33,048 nucleotides of DNA from Anaerolineales bacterium (GTDB taxonomy: Bacteria; Chloroflexota; Anaerolineae; Anaerolineales; UBA4823), in the NCBI GenBank assembly GCA_020060465.1, contig JAGVAD010000043.1, positions 1 to 33,048 on the forward strand. The letters are read 5' to 3'. The notes beneath the pieces are model-generated. The model saw only the letters and a list, made by a program, of their open reading frames with translations, had not been told where the DNA came from and searched no databases. Made by a program: the position numbers and the translations under genes. Shown piece after piece: positions 23,832 to 29,989 of this stretch (positions within the stretch are counted from its first letter, which is position 1; every line of letters starts with the position of its first letter).

Positions 23832-24620
23832 ATGCAGATGGAACGCTACACCCGTCAAATGGATTTACGGAAGATTGGGAAACGTGGGCAAGCAAGGCTG
23901 GCGACTGCCAGAGCAGTCATCATTGGTTGCGGAGGGCTGGGCAGCGTATCGGCGGAACTTCTGGCGCGTGCGGGGATAGGACACCTGCGTCTGGTGGACG
24001 ACGATCGTGTGGAGTTCGCCAATCTGGTAGGGCAGACGCTCTTTGATGAGGAGGATGCCCGAACCGGCGAGCACAAAGTCATAGCTGCCTGGCGCAGGCT
24101 GCGCCACATTAATCTCGACGTCGCCGTCGAGCCGGTGATTGCCCGCCTGAATGAGCGTAATGCTGACAGTCTGGTTATTGGCGCCGACCTGGTGCTGGAT
24201 GGCAGCGACAATGACGCCACTCGTTACCTGATCAACGCGGTTTGCATCAGACAAAGCATTCCCTGGGTTTTTGCTGCGGTCCTGGAGAATTACGGGCTAA
24301 TCATGAACATTGTGCCCGGCAAGACGCCTTGCTTCGTTTGTACCTTTGGTTGCCCGGATCAACATGCTTACAGAAACAAAGAGAAAGGCGCTCTGGCGGC
24401 TACTACGCACGCGGTGGCGTCGCTTCAGGTGAGTCAGGCGCTGCGGCTCCTGTTGAGGGATGGCAAAACCAATCAAGGGCTTATCTATGTGGATACCTGG
24501 CAGCCGGGCGTGGAGATCGTACCAGTCAAAGGTCCCCCAACGAGCTGTCCGGCTTGTGGGCGTGGGGAAGGTTGCAAAGCTCTGGATCCCGCCCCCATTA
24601 GACGGCTGTCATTGCCTTGA
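23832..24620 (+). CDS. ThiF/MoeB/HesA-family (E1-like) adenylyltransferase
   Basis: A 262-residue E1-like protein. The ATP-binding GCGGLGS is at 32-38, followed by 'LRLVDDDRVEFANLVGQTLF', 'DLVLDGSDNDATRYLINAVC', and zinc-binding CxxC pairs at C167/C170 and C239/C242. ThiF/MoeB enzymes adenylate the C-terminus of a ubiquitin-like sulfur carrier. Two canonical features differ: the NLxRQ arginine is Gly (G67 in NLVGQ), and the Cys of the 'C..GVLGP' region reads 'NKEKGALAA'. No ThiS or MoaD carrier is nearby. It may adenylate a different partner or have lost activity. The start abuts the preceding stop codon. Confidence 0.82.
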   Translation: MQMERYTRQMDLRKIGKRGQARLATARAVIIGCGGLGSVSAELLARAGIGHLRLVDDDRVEFANLVGQTLFDEEDARTGEHKVIAAWRRLRHINLDVAVEPVIARLNERNADSLVIGADLVLDGSDNDATRYLINAVCIRQSIPWVFAAVLENYGLIMNIVPGKTPCFVCTFGCPDQHAYRNKEKGALAATTHAVASLQVSQALRLLLRDGKTNQGLIYVDTWQPGVEIVPVKGPPTSCPACGRGEGCKALDPAPIRRLSLP

Positions 24621-24648
24621 AAATCTCGAAGAAAGGAGGTGAAAGACG

Positions 24649-24963
24649 ATGGTGCTCTTTGTAATAAAGTGGGATATTCTCCCCGATAGGGTCGAAGCCT
24701 ATCTGAAGTGGACCGAAAGCGCGATGCGGCGCACATTGGCCGTGCCGGGCGTGGTCGAGCTTCGGGCGTACCGTCTGGCTGCTGGCGCGTCTCAGGTCGT
24801 CATAACCTACGAGTTCACTGACTTTGCAGCCTGGGCCGCCTGGTATGCCAACGAGGATTGCCAAAAGGTGCTGGATGAGTTAAAGACGTACACGACCAAC
24901 ATCATCATCGAGCTTTGGGGACCCTCGCCGACGGTCCCCAAACCCGTCCGACCCGGCGGGTAG
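24649..24963 (+). CDS. Small dimeric alpha-beta barrel protein
   Basis: A 104-residue protein with strand 'MVLFVIKWDILPDRVEAYLKW', helix 'ESAMRRTLAVPGVVELRAYR', strands 'SQVVITYEFTDFAAWAAWYANE' and helix 'DCQKVLDELKTYTTNIIIELW', the pattern of a dimeric alpha-beta barrel (NIPSNAP/ABM/Dabb-like). The tail is proline-rich. An ideal ribosome binding site AAAGGAGGTGA precedes the ATG. It is 28 bases after the ThiF-like gene and probably in the same unit. No substrate can be assigned. Confidence 0.72.
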   Translation: MVLFVIKWDILPDRVEAYLKWTESAMRRTLAVPGVVELRAYRLAAGASQVVITYEFTDFAAWAAWYANEDCQKVLDELKTYTTNIIIELWGPSPTVPKPVRPGG

Positions 24964-24985
24964 GCTTCAACGCCAAACAAGAGAT

Positions 24986-25015
24986 AGGGAGACCACCAGC
25001 TTCCCGGGTCTCCCT
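24986..25015 (+). terminator. Hairpin between two small genes
   Basis: AGGGAGACC (24986-24994) pairs with GGTCTCCCT (25007-25015) around a 12-base loop, 23 bases after the stop at 24963. No U-run follows, so it may be a weak terminator or a processing site. Confidence 0.5.
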
Positions 25016-25073
25016 GTCACAGGAAAACAATTAGGTAAGCAAGGTCTATCATTCTATCTTAGGAGAAAGCACC

Positions 25074-25505
25074 ATGGCTAAGATCGAAAAATCCATCTTT
25101 ATCAACGCGCCGGTGGAGAAGGTTTTCGCCTTCATGGCAAAGCCGGAAAACCTGCCGGAAATTTGGCCCAGTCTGCAGGAGGTGCGGAACGTGCAGGCCT
25201 TGCCCAACGGCGGCTACTGTTACGACTGGAGCTACAAAATGGCCGGTTTACGCTTCGATGGGCACGCGGAGTGGAGCGAATTCATCCAGAACCAGCGCAT
25301 TGTAGACAAAAACGAAAGTGGTATTCCCAGCACATTTACTTGGGTCTATCAACCGGAGGATGGCGGCACACGGGTTTCGGTGAGCGTGGATTACACCATC
25401 CCCGGCGCAGCGCTGGGTAAGCTGGCTGAGCCGATCGTCCACAAGATGAACGAACAGGAAGCAGAGACCGTCTTAGTCAACCTGAAGGCTCGCATGGAAG
25501 GATAA
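25074..25505 (+). CDS. SRPBCC-family protein (polyketide cyclase/START-like)
   Basis: A 143-residue protein starting 'IEKSIFINAPVEKVFAFMAKPENLPEIWPSL', the usual opening of SRPBCC (Bet v 1-like) proteins, followed by beta strands ('GYCYDWSYKMAGLRFDGHAEWSEF', 'STFTWVYQPEDGGTRVSVSVDYTIPG') and the long C-terminal helix. The fold forms a deep hydrophobic pocket for a lipid-like or polyketide-like ligand; the ligand is not known. TTAGGAGAAAG gives a ribosome binding site. It is the last gene before the SRP RNA. Confidence 0.82.
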   Translation: MAKIEKSIFINAPVEKVFAFMAKPENLPEIWPSLQEVRNVQALPNGGYCYDWSYKMAGLRFDGHAEWSEFIQNQRIVDKNESGIPSTFTWVYQPEDGGTRVSVSVDYTIPGAALGKLAEPIVHKMNEQEAETVLVNLKARMEG

Positions 25506-25529
25506 AACACATCCGCCCATTGTGTTTTC

Positions 25530-25558
25530 TTGACAAGCACCCTCACCTGAGGTATGCT
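25530..25558 (+). promoter_or_regulatory. Promoter of the SRP RNA
   Basis: Consensus TTGACA (25530-25535), a 17-base spacer and TATGCT (25553-25558). Transcription would begin about 7 bases downstream, near 25565, at the first paired base of the RNA. Confidence 0.85.
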
Positions 25559-25564
25559 ACGGAG

Positions 25565-25675
25565 CGTCCGGGTGGGTCCGGCGCGGCGGAAGCCTTCGAA
25601 CCCCGCCAGGTCCGAGAGGAAGCAACGGTAAGGAGGAAATTCTGGGCGCCGCCGGGTAGCCTGCCCGGGCTTTTT
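25565..25675 (+). ncRNA. ffs: Signal recognition particle RNA, small bacterial (4.5S) type
   Basis: The RNA contains the conserved SRP core: 'CCCCGCCAGGTCCGAGAGG' then 'AAGCAACGGTAAGG' (about 25600-25633), the binding site for Ffh (domain IV) with a GAGA tetraloop in place of the common GGAA. The ends pair: GTCCGGGTGGGTCCGGCG near 25567 with CGCCGGGTAGCCTGCCCGGGC near 25650-25670, giving the single long hairpin of about 105 nt without an Alu domain. A run of eight T (25671-25678) after the last stem terminates it. It acts with Ffh and FtsY in targeting membrane proteins. An open frame over the region (25520-25723) is thus not a gene. Confidence 0.93.
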
Positions 25676-25690
25676 TTTACCTATGAAAAA

Positions 25691-25729
25691 CTCAGGCTAC
25701 AAAAGTCTCTGAGACTTTTGTAGCCTGAG
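25691..25729. terminator. Perfect 19-base inverted repeat, bidirectional terminator
   Basis: CTCAGGCTACAAAAGTCTC (25691-25709) and its exact complement (25711-25729) are separated by one base. It lies between the SRP RNA (plus) and the convergent TadG gene, whose stop codon is at 25746-25748. The minus-strand copy is followed by TTTTTC (from 25690), so it can end the Tad-like operon as well. Confidence 0.75.
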
Positions 25730-25745
25730 CTAACTTCTCTGTTGC

Positions 25746-27095
25746 TTAGCGATGAAGTTCCAGCTTGGCGGGCAGGCTGGCTAACTTATTCATCTGATAA
25801 ACCACGGTTGTACCAGAATCGCCGCCGAATTCCACATTCCAACCAATAAACTGGCCGCGGATGGAGGTGCCTGCCGTGCCCAGGATCACCAGGTTGGCGC
25901 CTGGGGCAACCACCGAGCCGCGGATGTGTGAATTGTTATTGCCGTTGAATGTCATCGTGGAATGATTAGACTTGGGGGCGTAGATAGCCACGCCCGGGAT
26001 GCCCTCCGTGCCGCTGTCCAGAGAGCTGGGGGCGGTGAGCTGGAAAATAGCGTTGGCGTTGATGGTCATACCCTGATACAACACCAGGGTGACGCCGGTG
26101 TTGGCGCGCACTTCGTCGCCGCCGTTGACGCGCAGTTCATCCGTCACGCAGTACAGCCCGGCGGGGATTTCCTTGTTGGTGGGGTTTTCGCGGGCGTAAT
26201 TGACCAGCCAGTTCGAGTTGACCTCATGACCGCTGCAATCCGGCGGGCGCAGGTCGTATGCCGAAGCCGGAATGCGGTTGGCGTCGTTGTTGGCTAACTG
26301 GGTGGGCGTTCCAGAGGGGGTCATCGCTATATCGTCCAAATCGTTGTTGTTGGCAGTGAAGAAGTAGAACACGCCGCCATTATTTACTGTCACGTGGGGG
26401 TTGCCATCCACATCCAGGCAGCCGTTCGACCAGATGCCGCCGCCATCCACGGTGAGATCTGCGCTGCCGCCCAAGCCATGCAACTGTGCGCCGTTCTGGT
26501 TGCCAGAACAGGCTGCCGGGTTAAGGGCTACGATGGCATAGCCATAAGCCAGCGGCGCGCGCGGGCGAATGCGAGTGACCGCGGTGACGGTGTTTTTTAG
26601 ATCATTACCGAAGACAAAGTGGGCGAAGGCGGTCTCGGTCTGGCTGGTAACCACCGCTTTGATGTCCACGAACTTGTCCACGAAGATGGTAACCCGTCCG
26701 CCGCCCACCCGGCCAGCGGTGATATTCTCCATTCCGCACTCGCCGACCACGCCGTGGTTATCGGAGATGTCTGTATCCAATGTGAAGCCATTGTCGCGGG
26801 CGCGGGCGCGGGCGGCGTTCAAAGCCGTATTGACCGCGCTGAGCACGTTGCCCTGGCAGTTGGGCGGGCTGGCCTGCCAGGTGCCGTAGGTGACGTTGTT
26901 GGCTTCGAAACTCTGCGCTACCGAGCCGCCGCCCGCCAGCGAAGCCGCGTCGGCGGCGTTCTGCGTATAGCGGCGATCCGAATAGACCATGCTGCCGTCC
27001 ACCGCCAGGGCGGTGAAACCCAGCAGCGCGACCATGGCTAGCACCAGCAGCACTACTGCCTGGCCGTGTTCTGTGGAATGAGACTGGTTTTTCAT
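25746..27095 (-). CDS. TadG-like pilus-assembly / surface protein
   Basis: A 449-residue protein with a TadG-type N-terminus: 'EHGQAVVLLVLAMVALLGFTALAVDGSMVYSDRRYTQNAADAASLAGG' (about 9-57) is a pseudopilin-like helix followed by the Tad-domain signature. The rest is extracytoplasmic and rich in beta structure, with Asn/Gly/Thr-rich stretches ('DLTVDGGGIWSNGCLDVDGNPHVTVNNGG') reminiscent of a beta-helix. TadG proteins anchor or length-control Flp-type pili at the envelope. AGGAGGTATTGCC precedes the ATG. It is the last gene of the operon and ends at the 25691-25729 hairpin. Confidence 0.8.
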   Translation of the reverse strand: MKNQSHSTEHGQAVVLLVLAMVALLGFTALAVDGSMVYSDRRYTQNAADAASLAGGGSVAQSFEANNVTYGTWQASPPNCQGNVLSAVNTALNAARARARDNGFTLDTDISDNHGVVGECGMENITAGRVGGGRVTIFVDKFVDIKAVVTSQTETAFAHFVFGNDLKNTVTAVTRIRPRAPLAYGYAIVALNPAACSGNQNGAQLHGLGGSADLTVDGGGIWSNGCLDVDGNPHVTVNNGGVFYFFTANNNDLDDIAMTPSGTPTQLANNDANRIPASAYDLRPPDCSGHEVNSNWLVNYARENPTNKEIPAGLYCVTDELRVNGGDEVRANTGVTLVLYQGMTINANAIFQLTAPSSLDSGTEGIPGVAIYAPKSNHSTMTFNGNNNSHIRGSVVAPGANLVILGTAGTSIRGQFIGWNVEFGGDSGTTVVYQMNKLASLPAKLELHR

Positions 27096-27134
27096 GGCAA
27101 TACCTCCTGAGTGTACAAACCGAATTCAAAATAG

Positions 27135-27599
27135 CTAGGGACAGGCCGGCGTGAGAATGGTGTCTATCGCCGAAGCGCTGATAGGCACGGTGCCATCTTC
27201 CCGACCGATGATTTCGCCGAGCAACGGCATGGCTAATGGATAACGAGGATAGTTGACCGTCACACGCACGCCGTGAGAGACGCCGCCGGTGGCGCCCATG
27301 CACAGTTGACCGGTGACGGTCGGTTCCACTACCACATTGATCTCCCCGCCCAGGTTGCTGAGCATGTTTGAAGCGTTGCGCACGCGGGCTTCGATGCCAG
27401 CCGTATCGGTAGGGCGTGTGGAAGCATACAACGCACCCTCCTGCGCCGCGTCGCGCATGGAGAGGTAAGTGAACAGAGCCCGAGCAGCGTCCACGATGCC
27501 GGCAACCATGATCAGCAACAGCGTCAGCATGACGGCGAACTCCACCAGGCTCTGACCATGTTCTTTGTTGTGAGATGATTGATTCACATTTCTATCCAT
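27135..27599 (-). CDS. TadE-like pseudopilin
   Basis: A 154-residue protein with the TadE signature at 14-40: 'HGQSLVEFAVMLTLLLIMVAGIVDAARALFTYLSMRDAAQEGAL', in which the glycine before the hydrophobic helix and the E at +5 after it mark a prepilin-peptidase site (G15-Q16, E20). A C-terminal region with 'VRVTVNYPRYPLAMPLLGEIIG' follows. TadE pseudopilins take part in building Flp-type pili. The gene lies between the 780-aa secreted protein (18 bases) and TadG (39 bases) on the same strand. No TadA ATPase or TadB/C is in the window. Confidence 0.83.
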   Translation of the reverse strand: MDRNVNQSSHNKEHGQSLVEFAVMLTLLLIMVAGIVDAARALFTYLSMRDAAQEGALYASTRPTDTAGIEARVRNASNMLSNLGGEINVVVEPTVTGQLCMGATGGVSHGVRVTVNYPRYPLAMPLLGEIIGREDGTVPISASAIDTILTPACP

Positions 27600-27617
27600 T
27601 TATTTTCCTCCCGCCGA

Positions 27618-29960
27618 TTAACGGTTGATCGTCGGCAAGAAGTGCTGGTACACGCCGGAGTAGCCAGCGTTGCCGAAGCCAAAATCGCTGGTGGTGTACA
27701 AGGGATCGCCTGTCGGATCAGAGATGAAGATCATCGGCGGCGTGCGCACCACCTCGTCGCTGGTCAACAAGGCATAGATCAGATAATCCCAATCGTCGCC
27801 ATCCACCCAGGTCAAGACGGCATGGTTCTGACGATCCAGCGTCACCGAGAGGCTGCCCGCGCTGCGCCGATTCACCTGGGTAAAATAGCGCGGCGAACCG
27901 GCTTTCAGGTTCAAAGCGTTATCCAGAAAGGCGTAGCCCACGCGCCCATCCACCTCGATCCAGGCGATTAAGACCGTACCATCTTGAAATTGCACCGCGC
28001 GCGGCTGGTAGCCATTCGAACCGGGGATCTCCGTCGGGCTGCGGGTCAGGCTGCCGCTGCTGTTGATGGCGGCATAGACCACTCTATTGACCACATTCGA
28101 CGATTCGACATAAATCGTCAATACGCGATTGCTTGACAGGAGCGCCAGGGAGAGATCTAACGGGTAAACGTTGAATGGCAAGCTGCTCACCGTCATCGTA
28201 CCTAAGGTGGTGAAAGTCGTCCCGTTGAACGTGTGTAGCGCGCAGCGCACTTTCGCATCGAATTGCTGCGTCCAACAGACCACATAGCGGCTGTCGCCGG
28301 TGATCACCACGTTGGGGTTGTCGTATAAATGCGAATCCTCGTGCCAACCCAAGTCCTGGGTGACGTTATAGCGCCCGGAGAGAAGCTGACCGCTGCTGCT
28401 CAAAGCCGCCAGGAAGATATTGGAATTGTTCCGAAAGTCATCAAGCCGCTTGAGCAGCGTCCAGGCCACGGCGATGCGCCCGTCGGGCGCGATGGCGATA
28501 GACGGCTTACGCGCGTCTGCCTGGATGACGTTCGGTTCGTTAATCGCCTGGGCGCTGTCGGTCAGCAGCAGTCCGCCGCCGGCGCCGCTGAAGCGGTTCG
28601 CCAGCTTATAGAAAATGTCGGTGAACTGCTCCGAAACGAGGCCTTCCAGCGCCTTGCCCTCGTACATCAGCGCGCCATCTTTGGACATCGTCACCCCACT
28701 CAACACCCTGCCATCCTGCATCACCGTGGTTAGATACTCCCAGGCGATCAGGTAATTATCCTGCGAGGTAGATTCCATGCTCAACGCCGCGCCGGTATAT
28801 GCATCCAGGATCGGGCGGTCAATCATATTCTCTTGCCAGATCTGCCCCAGGCGGATGCCGCGCCCATCTACATAAACCTGGGCAAACTCAACCGGCACGG
28901 CGCTTTGCAGCGTGGCGGTCATGTATTTACTGGGAGAGAGATCCGATGTGGCAGTTAAAGTGAACTGTGTGTTGTCGCCCGGCGCGGCGCCCGCCGGCGG
29001 TTGCGCCTCCAGGACGACATCTACCTGCCCGCCCTGGGCGACCAAACCGGTATCCACCACACCGTCGCTGTCGGTGTCGCGGAGGGCGTTCCCATCGGGC
29101 CAGATCAGGCGCGCCTGCCAGCCAGGGCTGGAGGAGGTCGCCTGCAAATTATAGCGGTCGCTGCCGAACTCGCCGTTGTTGAAGACGGTGGTCTGATAGC
29201 GCGCCAGCCCGCCGGAGGTGAAGCCGCCCTGGAAGCGCGGCAACACCTTGACGCGCGGCGAGGCGTCTGGGCGCACGAAACGCAAATCCTGGCCCACCGT
29301 AAGAGAATCTAAATACTGCAAACCGTTGACACCGTCCGCATCTTCAATGCCCACCGTATAGCGCTCAGGCATATTGTCGGGGTTCAGGACGTTGTATTGC
29401 ACCAGAATGTTGCCCGAATTTTCATACAGGACAACTTCGAAGTTCAACAAAAGGGTAGTGTAAAACTGGTCCGAATAAATCTCCCATTCGATGACCGTTG
29501 AACGCGAGGGAGCGGCGCCGAAGGTCTGATAATAGGCTTTGCCGAAACCCATGTTCAAATCCGCCCACAAGGGGGCGATGAAGTTGTTGGGCGCAGGCGA
29601 CCAGGGGATGGGCTTGACCTGATAAGACAGCGACCCCTCGCCAAAGTTGACCATGCCGTTGGTGGAAATATAGAACTGGCTGAAGGTGCTTTCGTAAAAG
29701 TCAAAGTTGAAGCCGATGGGAAAAGGCCCGGCGTAGGAGTCGTCCGTGGATGGGAAGCTCACCTGCGTCCCGCCGTTGGCATTGACCCAGGCTTCGGCTG
29801 CCAGGCTCAAAGTATAACCATAGCCGTCGCTGGCGGTCTCCTCTGGCGTCTGTGGAGCGAGCGGGTTGGGAGCCGCCCCGGAGGCGAGCCATTCTCCGCT
29901 TGCTGCCAAAACAGCCAGGCAAATGGCAATACCGATGCGCAACACTTTCTTCAAATCCAT
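27618..29960 (-). CDS. Large secreted surface protein
   Basis: A 780-residue exported protein. A signal peptide is seen at about 1-30 ('VLRIGIAICLAVLAASGEWLASGAA'). The following region ('DGYGYTLSLAAEAWVNANGG', 'GPFPIGFNFDFYESTFSQFYISTNGMVNFG') has the pattern of a nidogen-like/lectin-like beta domain common in bacterial secreted proteins. Then comes an Ig-like stretch around 'LARYQTTVFNNGEFGSDRYNLQ' and a long beta-rich part without a known family, including 'SSSGQLLSGRYNVTQDLGWHEDSHLYDNPNVVITGDSRYVVCW' that recalls propeller repeats. It ends with 'YQHFLPTINR', like the YLPLVVR tail at 23533. Of three nearby ATGs the one at 29960 has GAGG at good distance. It is 29 bases after the TadE-Ig stop. 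Confidence 0.75.
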   Translation of the reverse strand: MDLKKVLRIGIAICLAVLAASGEWLASGAAPNPLAPQTPEETASDGYGYTLSLAAEAWVNANGGTQVSFPSTDDSYAGPFPIGFNFDFYESTFSQFYISTNGMVNFGEGSLSYQVKPIPWSPAPNNFIAPLWADLNMGFGKAYYQTFGAAPSRSTVIEWEIYSDQFYTTLLLNFEVVLYENSGNILVQYNVLNPDNMPERYTVGIEDADGVNGLQYLDSLTVGQDLRFVRPDASPRVKVLPRFQGGFTSGGLARYQTTVFNNGEFGSDRYNLQATSSSPGWQARLIWPDGNALRDTDSDGVVDTGLVAQGGQVDVVLEAQPPAGAAPGDNTQFTLTATSDLSPSKYMTATLQSAVPVEFAQVYVDGRGIRLGQIWQENMIDRPILDAYTGAALSMESTSQDNYLIAWEYLTTVMQDGRVLSGVTMSKDGALMYEGKALEGLVSEQFTDIFYKLANRFSGAGGGLLLTDSAQAINEPNVIQADARKPSIAIAPDGRIAVAWTLLKRLDDFRNNSNIFLAALSSSGQLLSGRYNVTQDLGWHEDSHLYDNPNVVITGDSRYVVCWTQQFDAKVRCALHTFNGTTFTTLGTMTVSSLPFNVYPLDLSLALLSSNRVLTIYVESSNVVNRVVYAAINSSGSLTRSPTEIPGSNGYQPRAVQFQDGTVLIAWIEVDGRVGYAFLDNALNLKAGSPRYFTQVNRRSAGSLSVTLDRQNHAVLTWVDGDDWDYLIYALLTSDEVVRTPPMIFISDPTGDPLYTTSDFGFGNAGYSGVYQHFLPTINR

Positions 29961-29989
29961 GAGCATGACCTCGTACAACATGCGCCCAT

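Noticed and set aside
25520..25723. Plus-strand ORF of 67 codons
   Set aside because: It overlies the SRP RNA and its promoter; no ribosome binding site and no protein-like pattern.
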